DNA from: JBBQZP01 sp038207585
GTDB lineage: Bacteria > Pseudomonadota > Alphaproteobacteria > Rhodobacterales > Rhodobacteraceae
Length of the DNA stretch: 64,000 nucleotides
NCBI GenBank assembly: GCA_038207585.1
Contig: JBBQZP010000013.1
Span: 38,256 to 102,255, forward strand
Direction of reading: 5' to 3'
The first letter of the stretch is position 1. Each line of letters opens with the position of its first letter. Below the pieces are notes generated by a model that worked only from the letters and a program-made list of their open reading frames with translations, searched no databases and was not told the DNA's origin. Below are positions 18,306 through 27,055 of the stretch, piece by piece. The position numbers and the translations under genes are program-made.

Positions 18306-19456
18306 CAGCGCCCCTGCCGCATTACGTCTCCGACGCGCCCTTCGACCCCCATTCGGTCGAGGCGATGACGCCGCAGCAGACCCGCATCTTTCAGGCCAGC
18401 CAGTTGCAACTGATGTGGTGGAAGTTCCGCAAGCACCGGCTTGCGCTGATTTCGGCGATCTTTCTGGCGCTGCTTTACGCGATGATCGTGATTGTCGAAT
18501 TCCTGTCGCCCTACAATCTGCAAACCCGAAACGTCGATTTCATCCACGCGCCGCCGCAGGCCGTGCATCTGTTCCATGAGGGCAGCTTTGTCGGCCCGTT
18601 TGTGTACGGGCGCACGATGGCGCTGGATCTTGACACGCTGCACCGGGTTTATACCGACAACCGGGCCGATGTGCAGAAGCTGCGGTTCTTCTGCCGGGGC
18701 GATGATTACAATTTCTGGGGCCTGATCCCCGGCAATCTGCATTTCGTCTGCCCGGCCAAGGGGGGGCAATTTTTCCTTTTGGGCACCGACCGGCTTGGCC
18801 GGGATATGCTGTCGCGCATCCTTTACGGCGCGCGGATCTCGCTGACCATCGGGCTTTTGGGCATCACCGTCAGCTTCGTTCTGGGCCTGACGCTGGGCGG
18901 TCTTGCGGGCTATCATGGTGGGTGGTTCGACGTGATCTTGCAACGCGTGATCGAGGTCTTGCAGTCGATTCCGTCAATCCCGCTGTGGCTGTCGCTGGCG
19001 GCGATCATGCCGATCACATGGAGCCCGATGCTGATCTATCTGGGGATCACGGTGATCCTTGGGCTTCTGGACTGGACGGGGCTTGCGCGTGCCGTGCGGT
19101 CCAAACTCTTCGCGCTTCGTGAAGAAGATTACGTACTGGCCGCACAACTGATGGGCGCGGGCAGCGGGCGGATCATCAAGCGGCACCTGATCCCCGGTTT
19201 CATGTCGCACCTGATCGCATCGGCCACGCTGGCCATTCCGGGGATGATTCTGGGCGAAACAGCGCTCAGTTTTCTGGGGCTGGGCCTGCGCCCGCCGATC
19301 ACCAGTTGGGGCATTTTGCTGACCGAGGCGCGCAATATCAATGCGATTGCGTTCTATCCATGGCTGTTGCTGCCCACCGTGCCAGTGTTTCTGGTGGTCG
19401 TGGCGTTCAACTTCATGGGCGACGGGCTGCGCGATGCGGCAGACCCCTATCACTGA
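18302..19456 (+). CDS. ABC transporter permease, DppC/YejE type, with extended periplasmic loop
   Basis: This 384-residue protein starts at the ATG of an ATGA overlap. The first helix (ALISAIFLALLYAMIVIVEF) is followed by an unusually long loop of about 95 residues before the family motif LGTDRLGRDMLSRILYGARISL. Standard DppC proteins have about 300 residues and a much shorter loop; YejE-like permeases are also longer. The coupling loop is EEDYVLAAQLMGAGS, and the C-terminal FLGLGLRPPITSWGILL is standard. The loop may shape a specific docking surface for the binding protein at 15400. The gene ends flush against the convergent glycosyltransferase, with no base between the two stop codons. Confidence 0.9.
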   Translation: MTAPLPHYVSDAPFDPHSVEAMTPQQTRIFQASQLQLMWWKFRKHRLALISAIFLALLYAMIVIVEFLSPYNLQTRNVDFIHAPPQAVHLFHEGSFVGPFVYGRTMALDLDTLHRVYTDNRADVQKLRFFCRGDDYNFWGLIPGNLHFVCPAKGGQFFLLGTDRLGRDMLSRILYGARISLTIGLLGITVSFVLGLTLGGLAGYHGGWFDVILQRVIEVLQSIPSIPLWLSLAAIMPITWSPMLIYLGITVILGLLDWTGLARAVRSKLFALREEDYVLAAQLMGAGSGRIIKRHLIPGFMSHLIASATLAIPGMILGETALSFLGLGLRPPITSWGILLTEARNINAIAFYPWLLLPTVPVFLVVVAFNFMGDGLRDAADPYH

Positions 19457-20416
19457 TCACCAAGGCTTCCACACGAGAAGCAGCCCGCCATCTTTGCGCT
19501 GAATGTCGGCGCAATGGTCGGCCACCTGCGCCTCGGTCGCGGCGCTGTGCGCCTGACCCGCGATCAACGCCGCGTCGGCCAACGTAACAGAACCGCCCCG
19601 CGCCACAACGGTGAACAAGAGCGGCCCGGTTGACCACCACGCAGGCACGTCGGGAAGATCGGCGAGGGCCACCGGCAGGGCCTGCACCATCCGTGCCATC
19701 ACCGGATGTGCGGGCGGTGTCGCGATGAAGGAATTGGCCAGCAGCACACTCCCCTGCCCCGTCAGGCGCGCAATATCCTCGGCAAAGGCGGTCAGGCCCA
19801 GAAGCGGCAGGCGGTCGGCAAAGCTGATATCAGAACGTGCCGGATACCAGTCGCAATCCAGATAAATTCCGCCCAACCGTGCCAGCAGGATATAGCGCGC
19901 CACATCCACCGCCCCCGGATAATCGCCCCGTGCCAGCATCGCCGCAAAAACCGCATTATCCTGCACGCCCAATTCCCGCAGATCAGCCTCGCGCCACAAC
20001 CGATAGCTCAGCCCGTGGCGTGCCGCATGCGCAGCCCAGGCGGCAGATGTGACCGGCGCAGGCTTTGGCCCGATCCATATCTGATGCAGCAGGGGCGGCA
20101 CGGCTGTGCGGTTTGCCGCCACCATGTCGCGGCGTTCAGCGGTGCCGAACACAGCGTGTCGGGCCAGAATATCTGGCTTGGGAACAAGGTGGAACTGCAG
20201 GCCCGCCCGCGTCACGGCATCACCTTCACGCTTGGCCAGCCGGAGTGCTGCCGCTTGCAGCTGTCGCGGCTGATCCAGCACCGTCATCTGCCCCAGAACA
20301 AGCGCATCGGGATCTGAGCGCAGATCACCCAGCGCCGCGTGCGCCTCGGTCAGCCTGCCCGCGTCGGTCAGCGCGCGTATTTGAGACAGGGCCTCTTTCG
20401 CCTCGGATTTCTTCAA
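19457..20416 (-). CDS. DXD-motif glycosyltransferase (Och1/TcdA-like sugar transferase)
   Basis: This 319-residue minus-strand protein contains IPPLLHQIWIG-like (PPLLHQIWIGPKP), VDVARYILLARLGGIYLDCD and later GPLLFT, the hallmark of the Gly_transf_sug family. Here IYLDCDW supplies the DXD motif that binds Mn and the nucleotide sugar. The first 90 residues are an alpha-helical extension rich in Ala, Leu and Arg. There is no signal peptide. It converges on the peptide-transporter unit and closes the glycan-related region. Family members use UDP- or GDP-sugars, and many decorate lipopolysaccharide or capsule; the specific reaction is not inferable. Confidence 0.82.
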   Translation of the reverse strand: MKKSEAKEALSQIRALTDAGRLTEAHAALGDLRSDPDALVLGQMTVLDQPRQLQAAALRLAKREGDAVTRAGLQFHLVPKPDILARHAVFGTAERRDMVAANRTAVPPLLHQIWIGPKPAPVTSAAWAAHAARHGLSYRLWREADLRELGVQDNAVFAAMLARGDYPGAVDVARYILLARLGGIYLDCDWYPARSDISFADRLPLLGLTAFAEDIARLTGQGSVLLANSFIATPPAHPVMARMVQALPVALADLPDVPAWWSTGPLLFTVVARGGSVTLADAALIAGQAHSAATEAQVADHCADIQRKDGGLLLVWKPW

Positions 20417-20736
20417 TGGGCGGGCCTTTCAGGTGCGGCGGACAGGGCATGGGAACCGGGCCGATGATCGGCATCGGACAAACATGGCAGAATAGTGGCC
20501 AACACTGCAATTGCGACCAAATCCGCGCGCCTTCGCCAAAGGGTTGCACACGCTGGGCGCGAATGATACGCAACACTCTGATTTATATAAGTAATAAATT
20601 ATTTCTATTCCGTTAACCCATTAGGAACTGCGGCGAGACTGCCATACCGCCGCCCAAATAGAACCATCAAAATTTAATAAAACTGCAAAAGAGAAAAATT
20701 GAGCAGGGGCCGCAAAGGGCCCGGGGTACATGGTAC
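20417..20736 (+). promoter_or_regulatory. Leader and probable promoter of the RTX-Hint gene
   Basis: These 320 bases contain no convincing gene. A strongly AT-rich patch at about 20578-20612 stands out in the GC-rich background and would suit a promoter or a silencer-binding site. Just before the start, GGGCC-GCAAA-GGGCC makes a short G/C inverted repeat at about 20707-20721 that could occlude the ribosome site. I could not assign clear -35 and -10 boxes. Confidence 0.35.
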
Positions 20737-23700
20737 ATGGCGACGGTAAACGGTACGGCAGCGAACAACACCCTGAATGGTACGACAAGCGCCGATACCA
20801 TTACCGGGCTTGCCGGAAATGACACCATTTTCGGCGGTAGCGGCAATGATACGATCACCGCAGGTCCGACCGCAGGTACGCCCACCGCGCTTGACCTGAA
20901 CTGGACCCAGCAGGGCGGCAACAACACCAACATCGTGAACGGGTTTACCCAGAACACGGGCGGCATCAACGCGGCTGTCAGCTTTACCAACGACGGCAAC
21001 AACAACCCCACGTTCAACGTGTCGACCGCAGCCACCTACCGCGGCACGGGTGAGACATATTCGCAAAATTCGTCGGCCTTGCTGCAAGGCACCGGCGATG
21101 CTGCAACCTCGACCGCGAACATCAACTTTTCGGCGGTGGCCGGGTCCGGATTCGAGAACCAGGTTCAGAACGTCACCTTCCGCATCAACGATATCGACGG
21201 CGCTGCGAACGGCTGGCAGGACATCATCACGATCACCGCGTTTGATGCCAACAACAACCCGGTCACGGTGAACATAAGCCTGTCCGGCAACGACAGCGTT
21301 TCGGGCAACACGATCACGTCGTCGCTGGTGTCGGACAGTCAGAATTCTGCCAACGGCTCGGCCTTGATCAGCATCCCCGGCCCGCTCAGCCGGGTTTCGG
21401 TAAAATACAGCAACGGGCTGGCGTCTGGTCAGGTTCTTTACATCTCGGATGTGCAGTTTCAGGCGATTCCGACCGACAACGATCTGGTCAACGCTGGCAA
21501 TGGCTCCGACACGGTCTATGGCGGCTTTGGCGAGGATGTGCTGAACGGTGACGCGGGCAACGACAGCCTGTTCGGCGGCACTGACAACGACACGCTGTTT
21601 GGTGGCACCGGGAACGACACTCTATCGGGCGATGACGGCAATGACAGCCTGTCTGGCGATGACGGAGACGACAGTCTGCTGGGCGGCCTGGGCAATGACA
21701 CGCTGCTGGGCGGCGCGGGGCTGGACACTCTGAACGGTGGCGACGGGGCCGACAGTCTGGATGGCGGCACCGAGAATGACAGCCTGTTCGGTGGCAACGG
21801 CAATGACACGCTTCTGGGTGGCGATGGCGATGACAGCCTGGACGGCGGTGCCGACAATGACGTGCTCTCGGGCGGCAACGGCAATGATACCCTGACAGGC
21901 GGCACCGGCAACGACTCACTAAGCGGAGACGCCGGGAATGACACTCTGTTCGGCGGTCAGGGCACAGACCAGCTTTATGGCGGCGACGGGGCCGACAGTC
22001 TGGACGGCGGCACCGAAAATGACACGCTGCTGGGCGGCATTGGCGACGATACGCTGCTGGGTGCAGACGGCGACGACAATCTGGATGGCGGTGCCGATGC
22101 CGACCGGCTGTTCGGCGGGCTTGGCAATGACACGCTGCTGGGTGGCGCGGGCACCGACAGTCTGGATGGCGGCGATGGCGCCGATAGCCTTGACGGTGGC
22201 ACCGAGAATGACACGCTGCTGGGCGGCCTTGGCAACGACACGCTGTTGGGCGGCGATGGCAATGACAGCCTGGACGGCGGCGGCGACAACGACCTGCTTT
22301 ACGGCGGCAACGGGACCGACCAGATTTACGGCGGCGACGGCAATGACACCATTGATGGCGGCGATGGCACCGACACGATCTATGGCGGTGCCGGGGATGA
22401 TCTTATCATCGAAACGGGCGGTGCCACCAGCGACGACACGATCTATGGCGGTGACGGCAACGACACGATTGACGGTGGCACGCGCGAAGACCTGATCGAC
22501 GGCGGCACTGGAAACGACAGCCTGATCGGCGGCGAAGGCAACGACACCATTCTGGGTGGTCAGGGCCTTGACACGCTAAACGGCGGGGCGGGCAACGACA
22601 GTCTGGACGGCGGCTCCGAAAATGACCTGATCTATGGTGGAGACGCCGATGACATCGTAATTGGTGGCGCGGGCTATGACATTCTGTACGGCGACGCCGG
22701 CAATGACCTCGTCTATGGCGGCGATGATAATTATGACGACCTTTACGGCGGCGCGGGCAATGACACCCTGTATGGCGGCGCATCGGAAGCGGACTGGATC
22801 TGGGGCGACGCGGGCAACGATCAACTCTTCGGCGGCGCGGGCGGTGATCTGCTTTACGGTGGCGACGATGCCGATACGCTTTACGGCGAAGACGGCATCG
22901 ACGAGCTTTACGGGGATGCCGGAAATGACCAGCTTTTCGGCGGTGCCGGGACGGATACCCTTGACGGTGGCGACGGGGCTGACAGTCTGGATGGCGGGAC
23001 CGAAAATGACACCCTGCTGGGCGGTCTGGGCAATGACACGCTGCTTGGCGGCGACGGCGACGACAGCCTTGATGGCGGGAATGACGACGACGCACTGAAC
23101 GGCGATGCGGGGAACGATGCGCTTTATGGCGGCGACGGCAATGACACGCTGACGGGCGGCGATGGGAACGATGTGCTGTTCGGTGGCGCGGGCCTTGACA
23201 GCTTTTTTGGCGGCGCCGGGCAGGACCAGATCACCCTGACGATGGGTCAGGCGAACGGCGAGGCCGTTGATGGCGGCGAAGGCGGGCCGGATTTCGACAC
23301 GCTGACGCTGATCGGGAAATACACGATCACCTATGATCCGATGAACGGTGAAAACGGCACCGTCAACTGGCGTAATGGCGATGTCACCACATTCACGAAC
23401 ATCGAAAATATCGTTTTTGTGCCTTGCTTTACCCCCGGAACCGTCGTGACCACCGCCAATGGCCCGGTGCGGGTAGAGCGGTTGCGTGTCGGCGACCGGG
23501 TGCTGACCCGTGACGAGGGCTATCAGGAAATCCGCTGGATCGGGCGGCGTCATCTGGGGGCGCTGGACCTTGCCCGCAATCCCGCGCTGCACCCCGTCAC
23601 CATCACGCGTGGCGCCTTGGGCCCGGATAAGCCGCGGCGCACGATGCGCGTGTCGCCCCAGCACCGGATGCTGCTGACCGGGGCCGCGCCTGACCTGATG

Positions 23701-24024
23701 TTCGGCGAGCATGAGGTTCTGGCCGCCGCCCGCCACCTGACCTGCCTGCCGGGCATTGCCCAGACCCCGGCCTCCGACGTGACCTATATCCACCTGATGT
23801 TCGACGCACACCAGATCATCAAGGCCGACGGCTGCTGGACCGAAAGCTTCCAGCCCGGCGCGCAGGTTTTGGGTGACATGGAGGCGGCGGTGCGCGACGA
23901 ACTGCTGGCGCTGTTCCCCGAACTGGCGACCGAGCGCGGGCGGGCGGGCTATGGCTGCGCACGGGTGAGTCTGACGGGGCGAGATGTAAGGGCGATGTTC
24001 GCGGGAGAGAAAGTGGCGGCGTAA
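20737..24024 (+). CDS. RTX calcium-binding protein with C-terminal Hint domain
   Basis: This protein of 1095 residues has four parts. A short N-terminal RTX stretch (about 1-45) is followed by a beta-rich domain (about 50-245). Several dozen nonapeptide repeats of the GGxGNDxLx type run from about 250 to 830, where Ca2+ folds them into a parallel beta-roll. A Hint_2 domain starts near Cys896 (CFTPGTVVTTANGPVRVERL) and runs to the end. There is no N-terminal signal peptide, as expected for type I secretion, but no type I exporter genes are in the window. Hint domains in this family are common in Rhodobacteraceae secreted or surface proteins; self-cleavage at the Cys is possible. A structural or adhesive surface role is inferred. 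Confidence 0.9.
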   Translation: MATVNGTAANNTLNGTTSADTITGLAGNDTIFGGSGNDTITAGPTAGTPTALDLNWTQQGGNNTNIVNGFTQNTGGINAAVSFTNDGNNNPTFNVSTAATYRGTGETYSQNSSALLQGTGDAATSTANINFSAVAGSGFENQVQNVTFRINDIDGAANGWQDIITITAFDANNNPVTVNISLSGNDSVSGNTITSSLVSDSQNSANGSALISIPGPLSRVSVKYSNGLASGQVLYISDVQFQAIPTDNDLVNAGNGSDTVYGGFGEDVLNGDAGNDSLFGGTDNDTLFGGTGNDTLSGDDGNDSLSGDDGDDSLLGGLGNDTLLGGAGLDTLNGGDGADSLDGGTENDSLFGGNGNDTLLGGDGDDSLDGGADNDVLSGGNGNDTLTGGTGNDSLSGDAGNDTLFGGQGTDQLYGGDGADSLDGGTENDTLLGGIGDDTLLGADGDDNLDGGADADRLFGGLGNDTLLGGAGTDSLDGGDGADSLDGGTENDTLLGGLGNDTLLGGDGNDSLDGGGDNDLLYGGNGTDQIYGGDGNDTIDGGDGTDTIYGGAGDDLIIETGGATSDDTIYGGDGNDTIDGGTREDLIDGGTGNDSLIGGEGNDTILGGQGLDTLNGGAGNDSLDGGSENDLIYGGDADDIVIGGAGYDILYGDAGNDLVYGGDDNYDDLYGGAGNDTLYGGASEADWIWGDAGNDQLFGGAGGDLLYGGDDADTLYGEDGIDELYGDAGNDQLFGGAGTDTLDGGDGADSLDGGTENDTLLGGLGNDTLLGGDGDDSLDGGNDDDALNGDAGNDALYGGDGNDTLTGGDGNDVLFGGAGLDSFFGGAGQDQITLTMGQANGEAVDGGEGGPDFDTLTLIGKYTITYDPMNGENGTVNWRNGDVTTFTNIENIVFVPCFTPGTVVTTANGPVRVERLRVGDRVLTRDEGYQEIRWIGRRHLGALDLARNPALHPVTITRGALGPDKPRRTMRVSPQHRMLLTGAAPDLMFGEHEVLAAARHLTCLPGIAQTPASDVTYIHLMFDAHQIIKADGCWTESFQPGAQVLGDMEAAVRDELLALFPELATERGRAGYGCARVSLTGRDVRAMFAGEKVAA

Positions 24025-24056
24025 CGTGATGTGCGACGCGGCGCACTAACGTAGGG

Positions 24057-24383
24057 TCAGTTGCAGACAAGAAGGTTGCCCACCGTCTTGCAGGTTTTGC
24101 CGTTGCTCAGGTAAGTTGTCGTGCCGATCTGTCGCTGCGTCGCGCCATCGGGCTGCAGGCCGCCGGTGATGCCGTTCCGGCGGGTTTCATAGCCCGACGT
24201 GGCGGACAAGTCGCTGTCGCTTGTCGCTTGCGGCGGGCCATCCAGCAAGGCGTTCCCCTTAAGGCTGTTTGCTATCGTGCCGTCGGCGCAAGGCGTAAGC
24301 AACGCTCCACCGCCGCAGCCTTGAGCAGATGCCAAGGACGCGCCGGAGACGATCAAAGCAGTAAGAAGAATGGCAATGCGCAC
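24057..24383 (-). CDS. Small exported protein of unknown function
   Basis: This 108-residue protein starts with a clear signal peptide (MRIAILLTALIVSGASLASA, cleavage after SAQ or just before). The mature part is about 87 residues with five cysteines (CGGG, PCADG, CKTVG, VCN), suggesting disulfides in the periplasm. The central segment is Ser/Thr/Gly-rich, with YETRRNGITGG. I do not recognise a family. It stands alone on the minus strand, convergent with the RTX-Hint gene and divergent from the helicase leader. Confidence 0.65.
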   Translation of the reverse strand: MRIAILLTALIVSGASLASAQGCGGGALLTPCADGTIANSLKGNALLDGPPQATSDSDLSATSGYETRRNGITGGLQPDGATQRQIGTTTYLSNGKTCKTVGNLLVCN

Positions 24384-24803
24384 GTGGCTACCCCTTTCGT
24401 CAACCAGCCGTGGGACTACTTCCCGACTACAGATAGGCAGAAAGCGGCGTGCGACACCCCATCCGCATCAAAAGTCATTTGACTTTTCCGTGTCATTGCT
24501 CGCCCTTCTCGGCCGTTCGGCTCAAGCATTTGCCCTTGTGCCGATAGCGGCGCAGCGCTCGCCCGCCTTCCCCCCTTGACAAATCCCACCCAACCCGCCA
24601 TCTGACCCACATCCGAGAGCCCGTGCCGCGTGAGCATGTGAAAGGCCCGGATAAAGGTTCCCACAGTCACGCAGGGGCACCGCGACCGGTTCGGCGCGTG
24701 TGGCATTCGGCCAGATCGTCAGCTTCCGGCCGCCCCTAAGCCTGCGCCGCATCCTGCGGCGGGGCCGCGATTCTGGCGGGCTGACCGCCTTTGAAAGATT
24801 GAA
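24384..24803 (+). promoter_or_regulatory. Long leader of the DEAD-box helicase gene
   Basis: These 420 bases hold no gene I can support. A consensus -35 element TTGACA lies at 24576-24581, with only a weak -10 about 17 bases later. A stem-loop with arms GCCGCA/TGCGGC sits at 24746-24760, about 45 bases before the start codon. This would give a structured 5' leader of roughly 190 bases, common for cold-responsive DEAD-box helicase genes. The first part also carries the promoter of the divergent small exported protein. Confidence 0.35.
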
Positions 24804-26138
24804 ATGACCACGTTCGAAAGCCTGGGCCTTAGCCCGAAACTGACCAAGGGCCTTGAAAAAGCAGGCTATACCATCCCCACCCCGATCCAGACGCAGGCCA
24901 TCCCGCTGATCATGCAGGGCCGCGATCTTATGGGTCTGGCGCAGACCGGCACCGGCAAGACGGCGGCCTTTGGCCTGCCGCTGCTGCACCGCCTTCTGGA
25001 TATCGGCAACCCTCCCGGCCCGCGCAACGTGCGCGCGCTGATCCTTGCGCCGACGCGCGAACTGGTCAGCCAGATCGCTGATAACCTTGAGATTTTCACC
25101 AAGGGCACGCCCACCAAGGTGATGATGGTCACGGGGGGGGCCTCGCTGTTCCGCCAGACCGAAAAGCTTGCGCGCGGGACCGATGTTCTGGTCGCGACGC
25201 CCGGTCGTCTGATCGACTTGCTGGACCGCAACGCGCTGAGCCTTGAGCAGTGCGGCTATCTGGTGCTGGACGAGGCCGACCAGATGCTGGACATGGGCTT
25301 CATCCACGCCCTGCGCAAAATCGCGCGTCACTTGCCGCTGAAACGTCAGACGCTGCTGTTTTCGGCCACGATGCCGAAACTGATCGAGGATCTGGCGCAG
25401 ACCTATCTACGCGATCCGATCAAGGTGCAGGTCGCCCCTCCGGGCAAGCCGATCGAGAAAATCGCGCAGTCGGTGCATTACACACCGCAGGGCGACAAGG
25501 CCAAGCTTCTGGAAACCTACCTGAAACAGCATCCGGGCGAGATGGCGTTGGTGTTCGGGCGCACCAAGCATGGCTCGGAAAAGCTGATGAAGTTGCTGGT
25601 ATCATGGGGCTTCAAGGCGGGCTCGATCCACGGCAACAAAAGCCAGAACCAGCGCGACCGCACGCTGAGCGAATTCCGCGACGGCTCGTTGGAGGTGCTG
25701 GTGGCCACCGATGTGGCCGCGCGGGGCATCGACATTTCGGGCGTACGCCACGTCTATAACTACGACATGCCGAACGTGCCGGAAAACTATGTGCACCGCA
25801 TCGGCCGTACCGCGCGTGCGGGTGCCGATGGCAAGGCGGTGGCCTTTGTGGCCCCGGCGGAAATGGACGAATTGAAGGCGGTGGAAAAGCTGCTGAAAAC
25901 CACCATTCCGGTGATCGGCGGCGCGCCCTGGGCGATGAGTGACATTGCGGCGGCACCAAAGCCCAGCCAGAATCGTGGCCGCCCGCAGCAGGCGAAAAAG
26001 GCCTGGGCTGGCGGGTCGGGCAAGCCGAAATCCGGTGGTGGGGCAAAACCAGCTGGCCGTCCGCAGGGTGGTTTTGGCGCGCCGTCAAAGCCCGCGCAGA
26101 ACCGTCGCCCCAGCGCCGCGCCGCGACGCACCGCGTAA
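24804..26138 (+). CDS. ATP-dependent DEAD-box RNA helicase, RhlE type
   Basis: This 444-residue helicase has all conserved motifs: the Q motif (FESLGLSPKL, PTPIQTQAIP), AQTGTGKT, PTREL, TPGRL, DEAD (VLDEADQM), SAT (LLFSAT), then VFGRTKHG, ATDVAARGIDI and HRIGRTARAG. It unwinds short RNA duplexes using ATP. The C-terminal tail from about 380 is rich in Lys, Gly, Pro and Ala, as in RhlE-type proteins that bind rRNA or mRNA. The ATG at 24804 gives the usual 11-residue N-terminus. It is monocistronic, with a long structured leader consistent with cold or RNA-level control. Confidence 0.93.
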   Translation: MTTFESLGLSPKLTKGLEKAGYTIPTPIQTQAIPLIMQGRDLMGLAQTGTGKTAAFGLPLLHRLLDIGNPPGPRNVRALILAPTRELVSQIADNLEIFTKGTPTKVMMVTGGASLFRQTEKLARGTDVLVATPGRLIDLLDRNALSLEQCGYLVLDEADQMLDMGFIHALRKIARHLPLKRQTLLFSATMPKLIEDLAQTYLRDPIKVQVAPPGKPIEKIAQSVHYTPQGDKAKLLETYLKQHPGEMALVFGRTKHGSEKLMKLLVSWGFKAGSIHGNKSQNQRDRTLSEFRDGSLEVLVATDVAARGIDISGVRHVYNYDMPNVPENYVHRIGRTARAGADGKAVAFVAPAEMDELKAVEKLLKTTIPVIGGAPWAMSDIAAAPKPSQNRGRPQQAKKAWAGGSGKPKSGGGAKPAGRPQGGFGAPSKPAQNRRPSAAPRRTA

Positions 26139-26181
26139 GTCAGCGCCCCACGCTGCACGGTTTGAAGAGAGGGGCGGGTGT

Positions 26182-26634
26182 TCAGCCCGCCTCATCCTCC
26201 AGGTTCAGCTTCATTTCCAGAAGAACCTGCTGAATGGCAAGGGTTTCGCGCAAAAGCCGCTTCGCCTCGTTGATCGAGATTTTCCCGTCGCCGATGGCCT
26301 GATTGTATTCGGCCATCAGCATGCCGAACCGCTGGGCCAGCGCCACCACATCCGAATTCACGCCGCCTGATTTGGCATTCCGGCGGTCATTGTCATACGA
26401 CATCGTGACTCCGCGCAGATCGGCCAGCGCGCTGGTCACATGCGGAAAGCTGGCTGCCGCCTCCAGATCGGCCACCACATCAATCGGCATGAAGCGGTCG
26501 TCATGTTCATCGGAGTCGGAATAATAGCGCCCCAAAGTGGCCTTGGATTTACCCGTCAACGTGCATGCGGCCTCGATTCCCACATCCTTCACAAGGGCTT
26601 CGGTGTGTTTCTTGAGATAGCTTGCCGTGCTCAT
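26182..26634 (-). CDS. Conserved protein of unknown function, possible CII-like DNA-binding fold
   Basis: This 150-residue protein starts at ATG 26634 (MSTASYLKKHTEALVKDVG); the longer frame from 26718 adds an implausible basic stretch. The segment GIEAACTLTGKSKATLGRYYSD reads like a helix-turn-helix: two helices around a Gly-Lys-Ser turn. It is followed by a bent acidic stretch and a C-terminal helical region (INEAKRLLRETLAIQQVLLEMKLNLEDEAG) that could dimerise. This layout resembles phage CII-type regulators, but no prophage surrounds it. It is probably a chromosomal regulator or structural protein. It is convergent with the helicase gene. Confidence 0.6.
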   Translation of the reverse strand: MSTASYLKKHTEALVKDVGIEAACTLTGKSKATLGRYYSDSDEHDDRFMPIDVVADLEAAASFPHVTSALADLRGVTMSYDNDRRNAKSGGVNSDVVALAQRFGMLMAEYNQAIGDGKISINEAKRLLRETLAIQQVLLEMKLNLEDEAG

Positions 26635-26724
26635 GGGGTCGGTCCGTTCGCGTTTTCCGGCAAGGCCGGGGAAATGTGTCAATCTTTTCCCATTAATCGG
26701 ACGCACAGGGTTTGTCATTCATAT

Positions 26725-26865
26725 TCCAGTTCCGGGCAACCGGACCTGTAGTGAGTTGCCAGCGTCCCCAGCGCTGGTTGGGTGGGGGTCCGTCGTGCTG
26801 TTGCCTGCGTTGGATGGTGGAAGTGTTCAAAGACCTGCGGCGGACCCGTCAATTTGTACCAGTGT
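26725..26865 (+). ncRNA. ssrS: Probable 6S RNA
   Basis: The segment between the CII-like gene and tdk carries two strings shared with E. coli 6S RNA: GGTCCGTC at 26787-26794, which is in the central-bubble strand, and TTCAAAGACCTGCGGCGG at 26826-26843, matching the 3' closing region that reads CCTGCGGCGG. A terminal-type hairpin CCAGCG/CGCTGG occurs at 26759-26777, and CGGG at 26733-26736 can close with CCCG at 26845-26848. No open frame covers it. 6S RNA binds housekeeping RNA polymerase in stationary phase. The ends are approximate and the outer stem is weak by eye. A covariance search with the Rfam 6S model would decide. Confidence 0.6.
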
Positions 26866-27055
26866 GACTGATCATAAAATCGGGGAGGATACCCCGAGGG
26901 ACAGTGTTTGTAGGTTCTGGCGGCCGCCGTGCCCCCATCCCCGTATGTGACGCGAAAGAAGCCAACTCACGGACCGCGGATTCCTGCCCGCTCACCGCGA
27001 TAACTCGCCCCGTCCTCCTCTTGCGGGGGGCGGGGCCTTCGCGTTATGGGCGGGT

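Noticed and set aside
21480..23220. Regular DNA repeats that might suggest a CRISPR array
   Set aside because: The period is 27 bases, in frame, with the RTX nonapeptide translated; no spacers or cas genes.
26182..26634. CII-like protein as sign of a prophage
   Set aside because: No integrase, structural or lysis genes nearby; neighbours are chromosomal.
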